Shown here one piece after another: positions 32,269-41,449 of a DNA stretch of 64,000 nucleotides. The notes beneath the pieces were generated by a model. It saw only the letters and a list, made by a program, of their open reading frames with translations. It was not told where the DNA came from and did no database searches. Source of the stretch: Nocardiopsis listeri NBRC 13360 (GTDB taxonomy: Bacteria; Actinomycetota; Actinomycetes; Streptosporangiales; Streptosporangiaceae); the NCBI RefSeq assembly GCF_001570765.1, contig NZ_BCSH01000037.1, forward strand, positions 23,254 through 87,253. Direction: 5' to 3'. The first letter of the stretch is position 1; every line of letters begins with the position of its first letter. Made by a program: the position numbers and the translations under genes.

Positions 32269-34689
32269 TCAGTCCTGTTCGCTCCGGCCGTTGTTCACCG
32301 GGCCGGCCGGCAGGACCGGGTGCCAGTCGGTGTCCCCGGAGGGACCTCCGGCGCTTTCCTGGCCGGTGCCGTCACTGAGGAAGACGTTGACCGTGGCCCC
32401 CTCCGGCAGGCGGCTGCCGGGGTCGGGGTTCACCGCGGCCACCGAACCCTCCGGCTCGGAGGAGCGCAGCGCGGTCCCCGACACGTTCGCGGAGTAGCCG
32501 GCCTCCTCCAGCGCGGACACCGCCGCAGACTCCGGCATGCCGACCACGTCGGGCACACCGCCGTCGTCACTGGCCGGGCTGGCCTCTTCGTCGGCGTCAT
32601 CGTCGTCATCGTCGTTGGAGGAACGCGGCTCGGAGGTGGAGCCGAATCGGCCGGGCGCGGACGCCAGCTGTTCGACCTCCAGGCCCTCGTGGGCGCCACG
32701 CATGGTCTCCTGCCAGATGGGCCCGGGGATCGTGGCCCCGTAGACGACCCCGAAGTGTCGGTCGCCGATGGTGACGTTGCGCAGCGGGTACTGCTGCGGG
32801 CCGCGCGGGTCGCCGACGAACACGGAGCTGGCCATCTGCGGGGTGAACCCGGCGAACCAGGCAGCCGCCGAACCGTCGGTGGTACCGGTCTTGCCCGCGG
32901 CGGGTCGATTGATGCCGAGGCTGGCCGCGGTACCGCCGTTGAAGGGCTGCGTCAGCAGGTAGCTGGTGCCGTCCGCGACGTCCTCATCGATGACCTGGTC
33001 GCACTCGGGCTCGATGTCGATCGTGGTGTTGGACTGGTTGTCCTCGATCTTTGTGATGGCCTGCGGCTCGCAGTACCGGCCGCCGGCGGCGAAGGTGGCG
33101 TAGGCGTTGGCCACCCGCAGCGGGGAGACCTCTTCGCTGCCCAGGGTGAAGCTGCTGTTGGCGAGCGAGTTGGCGTTCTCCGTGAACAGGGTGCCGTCGG
33201 CGCGTCGCAGCCCCAGCTTCTCGGCCATCTCCATGGTGTTGCACAGCCCGGCCCGCGCCTGAAGCTGCGCGAAGAAGGTGTTGGAAGAGGCCTTGGTGCC
33301 GGAGATCATGTTGTGGTTGCCGGCGTTGCTGTCGCCCGCGTTGCTCAGCGACCAGCTCTCCAGACGTCCGCCGTTGCAGGCGGTCTGCCCGCTCACCGTG
33401 GTGGAACTCGGTGAGTTGAACGAGGTGCTGAACGGCAGGCCCTGTTCGAGGGCCGCGGCCAGGGTGAACGCCTTGAAGGTCGAACCGGCCTGGAAGCCGC
33501 TGCTGCCGCCTCGGTCGGAGTCGGTGGCGAAGTTGATGGACGTCTCGCCGAGTTGACTCTCGTCCGGCCCGTAGTTGCGGCTCTGCATCATGCCGAGGAT
33601 GTGGCCGGTTCCGGGCTCGACCACGGCCTGGGCCGCCACCTTGCGGGACTCGTTCTCACGAGGCACCCACTTGTCCACGGCGGCCTGACCGGCCTCCTGG
33701 GTCTGCGGGTCCAGGGTCGTGTGGATCTCCAGGCCCGCGGTGCGCAACCAGCGGGCGCGTTCGGTCTCGTTGGGGCCGAACCGCTCGTCCTGCTCGATCT
33801 CCTGCACCACGTAGTCGCAGAAGAAGGGCTGGTCACTGGGCACGCACCCGTTGGGCGGGGTGTCCAGTTCCAGTTCGAGCTTCTCTTCCTTGGCCTCGTC
33901 GGCCTCCGCCTCGGTGATGGAACCCGTGGCGACCATGCGGTCGAGGACGACGTTGCGTCTCTCCTCGGTCTGCTCGGGGAAGAAGCGGGGGTTGTACAGG
34001 TAGGGGTAGCGGACCAGACCGGCGATGGTCGCCGCCTGGTGCAGTTCGAGATCGGCCGCGGACACCTGGAAGAAGTGCTGGGCGGCGGACTCGACCCCGT
34101 AGGCGCCGTCGCTGAAGTAGGCGATGTTGAGGTAGCCCTCGAGGATCTCGTCCTTGGTCATCCGCTGTTCCAGGGCGACCGCGTAGCGCAGCTCCCGGAT
34201 CTTGCGGGCGATCGTCTCCTCGCGGGCGTGGTCCAGTTCCTCCTGGGAGGTGGCCGCCTCGATCTGCACGTTCTTGACGTACTGTTGTGTGATCGAGGAA
34301 GCACCCTCGGTGTTTCCGCCCATCGTGCGGATGGCCGCGCGCAGGGTGCCCGACACGTCCAGGCCACCGTGCTCGTAGAAGCGGGAGTCCTCGATCGCCA
34401 TGATCGCGTTGGTCATGTTCGGGGAGATGTCCTCGATGTCGACCAGTTCACGGTTCTGGTCGAAGATCTCCGCTATGACGCCACCATCGGCGTCATAGAT
34501 CGTCGAGCGTTGTGGAGGCGGAGGGGTCTCCAGTTGGCTGGGCATGTCGAGAAAGCCGCTGGCTACGTTCCTGGCCGTGATCCCCAGGCCCCCGACCGCC
34601 GGCATGGCCAAGGCGGCGACGAGCAGACCGGCGATCACGCCGACGACCATCAGTTGGCTGATTCTTTGAAGCAATGTCCCCTGACCCAC
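32269..34689 (-). CDS. ponA2: Bifunctional class A penicillin-binding protein, PonA2-like
   Basis: An 806-residue peptidoglycan synthase: short cytosolic start, membrane helix (about 13-40), GT51 glycosyltransferase (about 75-250) with catalytic Glu about 100 in EDSRFYEHGG, and transpeptidase (about 350-680). The transpeptidase has Ser403-x-x-Lys (GSTFK), SSN at about 468 and KTGT at about 600. A disordered Asp-rich linker and one PASTA domain (about 708-775) follow. Acylation at Ser403 makes it a beta-lactam target. PonA2 orthologues are the PASTA-bearing class A enzymes encoded beside whiB4/wblA in actinobacteria, as here. The GTG start follows a TAGTCT box in the leaderless position. Confidence 0.93.
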   Translation of the reverse strand: MGQGTLLQRISQLMVVGVIAGLLVAALAMPAVGGLGITARNVASGFLDMPSQLETPPPPQRSTIYDADGGVIAEIFDQNRELVDIEDISPNMTNAIMAIEDSRFYEHGGLDVSGTLRAAIRTMGGNTEGASSITQQYVKNVQIEAATSQEELDHAREETIARKIRELRYAVALEQRMTKDEILEGYLNIAYFSDGAYGVESAAQHFFQVSAADLELHQAATIAGLVRYPYLYNPRFFPEQTEERRNVVLDRMVATGSITEAEADEAKEEKLELELDTPPNGCVPSDQPFFCDYVVQEIEQDERFGPNETERARWLRTAGLEIHTTLDPQTQEAGQAAVDKWVPRENESRKVAAQAVVEPGTGHILGMMQSRNYGPDESQLGETSINFATDSDRGGSSGFQAGSTFKAFTLAAALEQGLPFSTSFNSPSSTTVSGQTACNGGRLESWSLSNAGDSNAGNHNMISGTKASSNTFFAQLQARAGLCNTMEMAEKLGLRRADGTLFTENANSLANSSFTLGSEEVSPLRVANAYATFAAGGRYCEPQAITKIEDNQSNTTIDIEPECDQVIDEDVADGTSYLLTQPFNGGTAASLGINRPAAGKTGTTDGSAAAWFAGFTPQMASSVFVGDPRGPQQYPLRNVTIGDRHFGVVYGATIPGPIWQETMRGAHEGLEVEQLASAPGRFGSTSEPRSSNDDDDDDADEEASPASDDGGVPDVVGMPESAAVSALEEAGYSANVSGTALRSSEPEGSVAAVNPDPGSRLPEGATVNVFLSDGTGQESAGGPSGDTDWHPVLPAGPVNNGRSEQD

Positions 34690-34695
34690 CCCATC

Positions 34696-34701
34696 AGACT
34701 A
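34696..34701 (-). promoter_or_regulatory. -10 box TAGTCT (minus strand) for the leaderless PBP gene
   Basis: On the minus strand TAGTCT ends six bases before the GTG at 34689. Confidence 0.5.
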
Positions 34702-35104
34702 AGTGACCGCGAACGCGATAAAGCGGTGCAATCGGTGTCGGACGCCGCTTGTTCATGCGGAATCGACCCTGCCGTCGCACGAGCCGTGCCCCACGACCAT
34801 CTTTTCACGGTTATCGCTGAACGATCCCGGTACGGTTCGGCCGACGAGTCCCTCCGCCGTGGTCGCGGGAGAGTGGTCGACCGGTTACGCAATGGCCCGC
34901 TCGGGCCATATCCATGAGATGGAATGTGGGTCGACCGGGTTCTGTTGGCGCGGCGATCCGAACCGTACTTTCGAGATGTGGGGGTGCGGTGCCATCGAGG
35001 ATGTCACCCACCCCGTCCGGTGACGGGAGGCCACCGTGCTCCCCTCCACTCAACCAGAGCACATCGACCACCCGTGACCACGAGACCCATCACACGTCTG
35101 GGAA
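34702..35104. promoter_or_regulatory. 400-base divergent region upstream of wblA
   Basis: No gene is supported here. The region is less GC-rich around 34780-34980 and should hold the wblA promoters and a long leader. Several TANNNT-like hexamers occur (for example TACGGT near 34831), but none has a matching -35 box that I can defend. Confidence 0.4.
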
Positions 35105-35425
35105 GTGGGCCACATGTGGACCGATCAATGGACGACACGGGCTCTGTGCCGACGAATCGATCCTGACACGTTGTTCGTGCCGGGAGCGGCGCAGAACCAG
35201 GTGAAGACCATTTGCCAGGGCTGTCCCGTGCGCACCGAGTGCTTGGCGGACGCCCTCGACAACCGGATCGAGTTCGGGGTCTGGGGCGGGATGACCGAAC
35301 GAGAACGTCGTTCCCTACTTCGAAAGCATCCCGGTGTCAGTGACTGGGGGCCGTTGTTGGAGGGCGCCCGCCGCGATGGCTCCGGCGACCTGGCCCACTA
35401 CGCGAGGACACGACAGAGCGCCTGA
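35105..35425 (+). CDS. wblA: WhiB-family iron-sulfur regulator, WblA/WhiB4 type
   Basis: A 106-residue WhiB protein. Four cysteines (ALCRR, then ICQGCPVRTEC) bind a redox-sensitive 4Fe-4S cluster, and the GVWGG turn with the following ERERRSLLRK is the DNA-binding part. The segment DTLFVPGAAQNQ and the context (PonA2-like PBP, two ArsA-type ATPases) identify it as the WblA/WhiB4 group, which in Streptomyces governs the switch to aerial growth and antibiotic production, and in mycobacteria the oxidative response. The GTG start keeps the conserved second-residue glycine; an ATG at 35114 is the alternative. The stop is five bases from that of the convergent ATPase gene. Confidence 0.92.
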   Translation: MGHMWTDQWTTRALCRRIDPDTLFVPGAAQNQVKTICQGCPVRTECLADALDNRIEFGVWGGMTERERRSLLRKHPGVSDWGPLLEGARRDGSGDLAHYARTRQSA

Positions 35426-35430
35426 GGCAC

Positions 35431-36648
35431 CTACCGTTCGTCCCCCGCCAGAGCCGATCCGATCTCCCGCAGCCCCACCAGGTCGTGCACGTCCTCCGGA
35501 CGGGCGGCCACCTCCGTCACCCGTGTATCGGGATGCGTGGACGTCATCCGTTCGAGCAGCCATAGTTCCCGCTCGCGCCTGCGTACACGTTCGGCGTGCG
35601 ACCGCAACGCCGCCACGGCCAACGGATGGGTGTCCGCCAGGGTGTCGGCCGCCGTCGAGGCCCACTCCGCGCTCAGATCGGCTCCGGGGCCCGTGGGCAG
35701 TGGATGGGTGCGGTTCACGACCAATCCCGCCAAGGGCATCGCGTCCTCGGCGAGTCGCTTCACGAAGAAGGAGGCCTCGCGCATGGCGTCGGAGTCGGGC
35801 ACGGCGACCACCACGAACGCGGTCCCCGGGGCGCGCAGCAACCGGTAGGTGCGTTCGGCGCGCTCCTGGAACCCGCCGAACACCGTGTCGAAGGCGGCGA
35901 CGAAGGATCTCAGGTCGTTCAGGAACCGGGTGCCCACGATCTTGCCCACCACCGAGCCCACCATGTTCATCCCCGCGCCCAACAACCGGAAGGTGCCCGA
36001 ACCGGCCGGGCCGAGGAAGCGGATGAGCCTGCCGTCCAGGAACCGGCCGAGACGCTTGGGCGCGTCCAGGAAGTCCAGGGCCGAGCGGCTCGGCGGGGTG
36101 TCCACGACGATCAGGTCCCACTCGCCGGACTGGCGCAGTTGGCCCAGCTTCTCCATCGCCATGTACTCCTGCGTGCCGGAGAAACTCGTGGAGAGGGTCT
36201 GGTAGAAGGGGTTCGCCAGGATCTGGCGGGCCCGTTCCGGGTCGGCGTGCTCCCGCACGACCTCGTCGAAGGTCCGCTTCATGTCGAGCATCATCGCGTG
36301 CAGACTGCCCTGCCCGTCCTGCCCGTCCTGCCCGTCGCCGGAGACCCGTGCTGCCTGGCCGTCCCGGGAACCGCCGCCGGCCGTGACGGGCCGCGGCAAC
36401 GGAACCGGACGCGGGGTGTTGTCCAGCTCCTCCAGCCCCATGGACTGGGCCAGGCGCCGGGCCGGGTCCACGGTGATCACCACCGTGCGCCGACCCCGTT
36501 CGGCCGCGCGCAGAGCCAGTGCCGCGGCCGTGGTGGTCTTGCCCACGCCACCGGCGCCGCAGCACACCACGATCTTCGTTCCGGGATCGTCGATCAGCGC
36601 GTCCACGTCCATCGGCTTCGGGTCGGCCCTGCGCGCTCCACCGGTCAC
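35431..36648 (-). CDS. ArsA-type P-loop ATPase, second of a pair
   Basis: A 405-residue Get3/ArsA family ATPase with P-loop GAGGVGKTTTAA at about residue 31, switch I VDPARRLAQS and switch II VVDTPPSRSALDF. It lacks the cysteine arsenite site of true ArsA. In the middle a GQD tripeptide is repeated three times, encoded by three near-perfect nine-base units. Its GTG start overlaps the upstream gene's stop (GTGA), so the pair is translationally coupled. Paired ArsA-like ATPases beside whiB4/wblA are a conserved actinobacterial arrangement. A proposed role is membrane-protein targeting or redox-linked signalling, neither proven. Confidence 0.9.
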   Translation of the reverse strand: MTGGARRADPKPMDVDALIDDPGTKIVVCCGAGGVGKTTTAAALALRAAERGRRTVVITVDPARRLAQSMGLEELDNTPRPVPLPRPVTAGGGSRDGQAARVSGDGQDGQDGQGSLHAMMLDMKRTFDEVVREHADPERARQILANPFYQTLSTSFSGTQEYMAMEKLGQLRQSGEWDLIVVDTPPSRSALDFLDAPKRLGRFLDGRLIRFLGPAGSGTFRLLGAGMNMVGSVVGKIVGTRFLNDLRSFVAAFDTVFGGFQERAERTYRLLRAPGTAFVVVAVPDSDAMREASFFVKRLAEDAMPLAGLVVNRTHPLPTGPGADLSAEWASTAADTLADTHPLAVAALRSHAERVRRRERELWLLERMTSTHPDTRVTEVAARPEDVHDLVGLREIGSALAGDER

Positions 36649-37682
36649 TTGCGCACCCCCTGCTCGCTCAGCCGCCGAGCCAACCCGGTCAGTGCCGCCC
36701 GGTCCATCCCACCCTCCAGCCGGGGCAGTTCCACCAAGGGGCGCCCAACGTCCTCCAACTCACCCCGTACCCGCAGTTCCAGCAGGTGCCGAAGCGCGTA
36801 GGACCGAACCTCCCCGGCGAGGTCGGCGGCCAGCCCCGTCGGGTCGGTCGCCCCCACGACCCTCAGCCCGTCGATGAGAGCCACCTCGTCCAGCTCGCCG
36901 ATGGCCGCGGCGGTCAGTTCGACCCCCTCCAGCAACCTCGGGCCGACCATGTTCACCAGGACGGCGCCCGGCCGCAGGCCCAGGGCCTCGACCTCGGCGA
37001 TCCCGTCCCGGGTCTCCTGGGCGGGCATCTCCTCCAACAGGGTCACGAAGTGCACCCTGGCCTGATCCGAACGGATCACCGACATGGCGCGTTCGGCGTG
37101 TTCGTGGATCGGTCCCATCCGGGCGAGCCCCGCCACCTCGGAGTTCACGTTCAGGAACCGGCCGATGCGACCCGTGGGCGGTGCGTCCATGACCACCGCG
37201 TCGTACTGGTGCGGGCCGCCGGGGGAACGACGTCCGCCCTCGCGGCGCCGGACCGCCTCGGTGGCCTTCCCGGTCAGCAACACGTCCCGCAGCCCGGGGG
37301 CGATGGTGGTCGCGAAGTCCACCGCGCCCAGTTTCGTGAGGGCCTGGCCCGCCCGGCGCATCCCGTAGAACATCTCCAGGTATTCCAGCAGCGCCGCCTC
37401 CGCGTCCGCCGCCAACACCGAGACCGAACCACCGCCGGGCGCGGACAGCATCACGCGTTCCTCGTAGGGGAGGGGCGCGCTCCCGAGCAGGGAGGCCACC
37501 CCCTGCCGGCCCTCCACCTCCATCAGCAGCACCCGACCACCGCCGGTCGCCAGGGCCAACGCCAACGCGGTCGCCGCCGTCGTCTTACCGGTGCCGCCCT
37601 TACCCGTCACGATGTGCAACCGAGCGCCGGCGAACGCTTCTCCTGGGCCACCGCCACGCGGTCCGTGTTCACGTTCGTTCAC
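36645..37682 (-). CDS. ArsA-type P-loop ATPase, first of a pair
   Basis: A 345-residue relative of Get3/ArsA with P-loop GKGGTGKTTAATA near residue 25 and switch II VVMDAPPTGRIGRF. The Walker B region and C-terminal helices are complete. The GTG at 37682, not the longer open frame, is chosen because TAGACT lies seven bases upstream. It overlaps the next gene by four bases and the two probably form a heterodimer. It diverges from the DUF4177 gene. Function is unknown. Confidence 0.88.
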   Translation of the reverse strand: MNEREHGPRGGGPGEAFAGARLHIVTGKGGTGKTTAATALALALATGGGRVLLMEVEGRQGVASLLGSAPLPYEERVMLSAPGGGSVSVLAADAEAALLEYLEMFYGMRRAGQALTKLGAVDFATTIAPGLRDVLLTGKATEAVRRREGGRRSPGGPHQYDAVVMDAPPTGRIGRFLNVNSEVAGLARMGPIHEHAERAMSVIRSDQARVHFVTLLEEMPAQETRDGIAEVEALGLRPGAVLVNMVGPRLLEGVELTAAAIGELDEVALIDGLRVVGATDPTGLAADLAGEVRSYALRHLLELRVRGELEDVGRPLVELPRLEGGMDRAALTGLARRLSEQGVRK

Positions 37683-37689
37683 CCCACGG

Positions 37690-37695
37690 AGTCTA
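37690..37695 (-). promoter_or_regulatory. -10 box TAGACT (minus strand) for the leaderless ATPase operon
   Basis: On the minus strand TAGACT ends seven bases before the GTG at 37682. A plus-strand TAAGGT at 37767-37772 may be the -10 box of the divergent DUF4177 gene. Confidence 0.5.
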
Positions 37696-37829
37696 TGTGG
37701 GCCCCCTCTTCGAGGATGGGTGGTGGGTGGGCGGTTCACCTGGTCCGCCGGACGGGCCGGGGTGAGTAAGGTGGCGGCGTTGAGGTGCGGTCCTTCGGGC
37801 CGCCGGTCACCGAGAGGGGTAGAGACCAG

Positions 37830-38003
37830 ATGACCAAGTGGGAGTACCAGAGCGTCGCGCTGCTGTCGCACGCCACCAAGCAGATCCTCGACGGCTGGGG
37901 CGATGACGGCTGGGAACTCGTCAGCGTCGTCCCCGCGCCGCTGCCCGAGGGCGCCGACCCGCGCAACCAGCAGTACGTCGCTTACATGAAGCGGGCGAAG
38001 TAA
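37830..38003 (+). CDS. DUF4177 small protein
   Basis: A 57-residue protein reading MTKWEYQSVALLSHATKQI, then DGWGDDGWELVSVVPAP, the DUF4177 signature (WEY and GWELVSV). The start has GAGAGGGG at a workable distance. The family is small and uncharacterised. In actinobacteria it often precedes a RidA gene, as here, with two bases between, so the two form an operon. Confidence 0.88.
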   Translation: MTKWEYQSVALLSHATKQILDGWGDDGWELVSVVPAPLPEGADPRNQQYVAYMKRAK

Positions 38004-38005
38004 CG

Positions 38006-38467
38006 ATGGCCACCCCCGAAGAGCGGATCGCCGAGCTGGGGCTCACCTTGCCCGAGGTGGTGCCTCCGGTCGCCTCGTACGTGCCCACCGTCCTCAGCGG
38101 TGACCACGTGTACGTCTCCGGTCAGCTCCCCTTCGTGGACGGGAAGCTGCCCGCCACCGGCAAGGTCGGCGCCGAGGTCGACGCTCGGACCGCGCAGGAG
38201 CTGGCCGCCGTGTGCGTGCTCAACGGCATCGCCGCGGTGCGCGCGGAGATCGGTGACCTGTCCAAGGTCGTGCGGGTCGTGAAGGTCGGCGGTTTCGTCG
38301 CCAGTGCTCCCGACTTCACCGGTCACCCCGGCGTGATCAACGGGGCCAGCGATCTGCTCGGCCAGATCTTCGGCGAGGCCGGTGTGCACGCTCGCGCGGC
38401 CGTCGGAGTGGCGGCCCTGCCGCTGGACTCCCCGGTCGAGGTCGACATGATCGTCGAGGTCCGTTGA
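38006..38467 (+). CDS. RidA-family enamine/imine deaminase
   Basis: A 153-residue RidA (YjgF/YER057c) protein. Members hydrolyse reactive enamine and imine intermediates from PLP enzymes. The Arg that contacts the substrate carboxylate is in HARAAVGVAALP, and the C-terminal PVEVDMIVEV is typical. The YVSGQLPF segment also fits. Length is slightly longer than the archetype because of an N-terminal helix. It follows DUF4177 by two bases and is followed 79 bases later by a Nudix gene. Confidence 0.9.
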   Translation: MATPEERIAELGLTLPEVVPPVASYVPTVLSGDHVYVSGQLPFVDGKLPATGKVGAEVDARTAQELAAVCVLNGIAAVRAEIGDLSKVVRVVKVGGFVASAPDFTGHPGVINGASDLLGQIFGEAGVHARAAVGVAALPLDSPVEVDMIVEVR

Positions 38468-38546
38468 CCGACCCGAGGACGCCCCGACGGCTCCCGGTGG
38501 GTAGCGCGGGCACGGTGTGGCTTTTGCGAACGACAGGAGTGCTCCG

Positions 38547-39386
38547 ATGACCGAGAACGAGGGTGTGGTCCGGCCTCGTCCCGCCGCCACCGTGATGCTG
38601 TTGCGTCCGGTGACGGATGCCGCGGGCGCCTCGGGAGGGCGGCCCATGGAGGTCCTGCTGATGCGCAGGGTTCCCTCCATGGGCTTCGCCCCGGGTGCCT
38701 ACGTGTTCCCGGGAGGAAGGGTCGACGAGCGTGACGCCGACGGTGACCTGCCGTGGACCGGTCCGGCACCCGAGGAGTGGTCCAGGATCCTCGGCGTCGA
38801 CGTGCCCATGGCCCGGGCCCTCGTTTGTGCCGCGGTCCGCGAGACCTTCGAGGAGACCGGCGTGCTGTTGGCCAGTGAACCGGAGCACGCGAGTGACACG
38901 GCCATCACCCTGGACACCGACACCGACGAATGGGAACGGGACCGGCTCGGCCTCATCGACCGCTCGCGTTCGTTCACCGAGGTGCTGTCCCGGCGCGGCC
39001 TGGTGCTGCGTTCGGAGTGGTTGCGCGCCTGGTCGAGGTGGATCACGCCCGCACGGGAACCGCGCCGCTACGACACCTGGTTCTTCACCGCCGAACTACC
39101 CCCGGGGCAGCGACCCCGTGACGTGGGCGGGGAGGCCGACCACACCCAGTGGGTCGACCCCGCGGTGGTGGCCCCGGAATGGGACGCGGGGCGGATGCCG
39201 ATGCTGCCGCCCACCGTCATCGCTTGCGCGGAGCTGGCGGGCCATCGGACCCTCGAAGGCGTACGAGACGCCCAACGGGATATCGTTCCCCTCGAACCGG
39301 AGGTTCGGGAGATGGACGGACATCTCCGTGTGGTCGCTCCGGACGGCACGGACTTCCCGTTGCCGAAACCGAACACGAGGACCTGA
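38547..39386 (+). CDS. Nudix hydrolase with interrupted Nudix box
   Basis: A 279-residue protein. The GG of the Nudix box (YVFPGGRVDERD) is separated from the REtFEETGVLL part by about 40 extra residues. This split arrangement is found in a group of long actinobacterial and mammalian NUDT19-like proteins that act on CoA esters. The rest is helical. AGGAG lies eight bases before the ATG. It sits between ridA and a metallo-beta-lactamase-fold gene, again a conserved actinobacterial order. CoA or acyl-CoA hydrolysis is the best inference. Confidence 0.85.
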   Translation: MTENEGVVRPRPAATVMLLRPVTDAAGASGGRPMEVLLMRRVPSMGFAPGAYVFPGGRVDERDADGDLPWTGPAPEEWSRILGVDVPMARALVCAAVRETFEETGVLLASEPEHASDTAITLDTDTDEWERDRLGLIDRSRSFTEVLSRRGLVLRSEWLRAWSRWITPAREPRRYDTWFFTAELPPGQRPRDVGGEADHTQWVDPAVVAPEWDAGRMPMLPPTVIACAELAGHRTLEGVRDAQRDIVPLEPEVREMDGHLRVVAPDGTDFPLPKPNTRT

Positions 39387-39550
39387 GGGCACGGCGCCCT
39401 GAGGCCGACACCGTGGGGCCCTCCGGCGGTGTGCCGGACACGGTGGAGCCGTTCGACGGTAGGGGACGCCCGGTCGCGGACAGGTATCCCACCATGGTTC
39501 CTTGGCCGTCCTTCAGACCGGTCCGGTTCCTGCGAGCGAAGCGAGGTGCG

Positions 39551-40357
39551 ATGAGGATCGACGGTTCCGGGACGCTGCGCGCCGGTTGCGTGCTGTGCCC
39601 CAACCCTGGCCCGATGACCCTGGAGGGGACCAACACCTGGATCCTGCGTGAACCGGGAGCGCGGGGGGTCGTGGTCGTCGACCCCGGCCCGCACGACGAG
39701 CGGCACCTGGAACGGGTGGCCCGGACGGTGCAGGAACAGGGTGCCCAGGTACAGATGACCCTGCTGACCCACCGGCACTTCGACCACACCGAGGGTTCGC
39801 GGTACTTCGCCGAGCTGACCGGTGCCCCCGTGCACGCGGTCGACCCGAAGATGCGCTTGGGCGGGTCCGGGTTCGAGGACGGTCAGGTGCTCAGCGCCGA
39901 CGGTCTGGAACTCCGGGTCATCGCCACCCCCGGGCACACCGACGACTCGGTCTGCTTCCTGCTGGAGTCGGACGGCGCGATGCTCACCGGCGACACCATC
40001 CTGGGACACGGGACCCCCGTGATCGACGGGGACGACGGCCTGGCTCCCTACATGGAATCGATGTACCGCCTGCGCGACCTGGTCAGGGAATACCAGGTCC
40101 GGACGCTGTTGCCGGGACACGGGCCGATCCTGACCTCCCCGCTGGCGGTCATCGACTCCTACATCGATCACCGTGAGTCGCGCCTGGAACAGATCCGTGG
40201 CGCGGTACGGGCCGGGTCCACCAAGGTGGAGGAGATCATCGACAGGGTCTACCCGGACGTCGTGGAGAGCATCCGTCCGGCCGCGGCCTCCTCTGTGCGG
40301 GCGCAACTGCGCTACCTGGCGGTCAAGGGCGAACTCCCCGAGGAGATCGAGGACTGA
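39551..40357 (+). CDS. Metallo-beta-lactamase-fold hydrolase (LACTB2-like)
   Basis: A 268-residue protein with the metal motif THRHFDHTEG in place of the usual HxHxDH, plus GHTDDS, GDTILG and PGHGP further on. A C-terminal winged-helix-like domain (about 215-265) is typical of LACTB2-type proteins, which are RNases or hydrolases. The ATG at 39551 gives the usual 17 residues before CPNPGPMTLEGTNTW; an ATG at 39494 is the alternative. It converges on crp across two hairpins. Confidence 0.83.
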   Translation: MRIDGSGTLRAGCVLCPNPGPMTLEGTNTWILREPGARGVVVVDPGPHDERHLERVARTVQEQGAQVQMTLLTHRHFDHTEGSRYFAELTGAPVHAVDPKMRLGGSGFEDGQVLSADGLELRVIATPGHTDDSVCFLLESDGAMLTGDTILGHGTPVIDGDDGLAPYMESMYRLRDLVREYQVRTLLPGHGPILTSPLAVIDSYIDHRESRLEQIRGAVRAGSTKVEEIIDRVYPDVVESIRPAAASSVRAQLRYLAVKGELPEEIED

Positions 40358-40390
40358 TCCGGGTCCGCGAACCGGGCACCCTCACGCCAC

Positions 40391-40414
40391 GGTGTCCGGT
40401 GACCACCGGACACC
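40391..40414 (+). terminator. Hairpin after the metallo-beta-lactamase-fold gene
   Basis: A ten-base-pair perfect stem (GGTGTCCGGT and complement) around GACC, 34 bases past the stop. Confidence 0.6.
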
Positions 40415-40443
40415 CCCTGAACACCGCCACCCCCGAAAAGCGC

Positions 40444-40475
40444 TGCGGCCGTCACCCCGAAGGGCGACGGCCGCA
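40444..40475. terminator. Hairpin next to the crp stop
   Basis: Arms TGCGGCCGTC and GACGGCCGCA with a 12-base loop, between the two convergent genes. It probably serves crp. Confidence 0.65.
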
Positions 40476-40500
40476 CAGCGTCATCGGGTGCTCGATCCCG

Positions 40501-41184
40501 CTAGCGGGCGCGGCGGCGCATCCGCTCGACGTCGAGCAGCACCACGGCCTTGGCCTCGATTCGCAGCCAACCGCGCAGGGCGAACTCGGCGAGCGCCTTG
40601 TTGACCGTCTCACGGGAGGCGCCGACCAGCTGGGCGAGCTCCTCCTGGGTGAGGTCGTGGTGGACGTGCAGGCCGTCGTCGCCCTCCTTGCCGAACTTGT
40701 CGGCGAGTTCGAGCAGGGCCTTGGCCACACGGCCGGGCACGTCGGTGAAGACCAGGTCGGCCATCACGTCGTTGGTGCGGCGCAGTCGGGCGGCCAGCGA
40801 CTTCAGCAGCTGCAGACCCACCTGGGGGCGGCTGGACAGGAACGGCCGCAGGTCGTCGTGGCCGAGCCCGGCGAGCACGGAGTCGGTGACGGCCACGGCG
40901 CTCGCGGTGCGCGGGCGCGGGTCGAACAGCGAGAGCTCACCGAACATCTCGCTGGGGCCGAGCACGCCCAGCAGGTTCTCGCGGCCGTCGACGGCCGTGC
41001 GGGTCAACTTCACCTTCCCGCTGAGGATGACGTACAGGCGGTCGCCCTCGTCACCTTCGTTGAACAGGGTCTGACCGCGGCCGAGACGCACCTCGTTCAC
41101 CGAGGAGCGGAGTGCGGCCGTGTCCTCCTCGTCCAGCGCCTCGAACAGAGGAGCCTTACGGAGCACCTCGTTGATCTCGTCCAC
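40501..41184 (-). CDS. crp: Crp-family transcription factor
   Basis: A 227-residue cAMP receptor-like regulator: cNMP-binding domain (about 10-120) with FGELSLFDPRPRTAS, the phosphate-binding cassette carrying the Arg-Thr/Ala-Ser triad, a long dimer helix, then a winged helix with recognition sequence GASRETVNKALAEF. It matches the actinobacterial Crp group that controls germination, development and secondary metabolism in Streptomyces and carbon/redox genes in mycobacteria. The GTG start follows AGGAGG. A Crp-type box lies 30 bases upstream, so autoregulation is likely. nth is divergent. Confidence 0.93.
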   Translation of the reverse strand: MDEINEVLRKAPLFEALDEEDTAALRSSVNEVRLGRGQTLFNEGDEGDRLYVILSGKVKLTRTAVDGRENLLGVLGPSEMFGELSLFDPRPRTASAVAVTDSVLAGLGHDDLRPFLSSRPQVGLQLLKSLAARLRRTNDVMADLVFTDVPGRVAKALLELADKFGKEGDDGLHVHHDLTQEELAQLVGASRETVNKALAEFALRGWLRIEAKAVVLLDVERMRRRAR

Positions 41185-41213
41185 ACGTCCTCCTAAAACC
41201 TGACCGTCAACAG

Positions 41214-41229
41214 TGTGACGTATATCGCA
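41214..41229. promoter_or_regulatory. Candidate Crp box upstream of crp
   Basis: TGTGA-CGTATA-TCGCA matches TGTGA-N6-TCACA with one mismatch. It overlaps the likely crp promoter (TATACG on the minus strand), which fits negative autoregulation. Confidence 0.55.
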
Positions 41230-41449
41230 ACCCGGTGGGAAACCAGGCCGTTACCTCGGCTTGTCCGCCGGAAGACAACGCGCCCACAACAGCCGACGTC
41301 AGCCCATACGATCCTAGTCGCCATCCGCCTGTCCCAAGGCGATCCGCGCCGCATGACCGGGACATTGGTCACAAAATCCCGATCACGGACCGAAACGCCG
41401 ACGCGTCGTCCGTTCCAGCGATCCGGGCCTACCCTCGCGGGAGGACGCC

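Noticed and set aside
32152..34917. Two long plus-strand frames across the PBP gene
   Set aside because: They lie entirely opposite a well-supported penicillin-binding protein and read as Gly/Val/His-rich low-complexity sequence.
36310..36340. Nine-base tandem units in the ArsA-type gene as a regulatory repeat
   Set aside because: They are in frame, encode a short Gly-Gln-Asp linker, and look like ordinary slippage in a loop.
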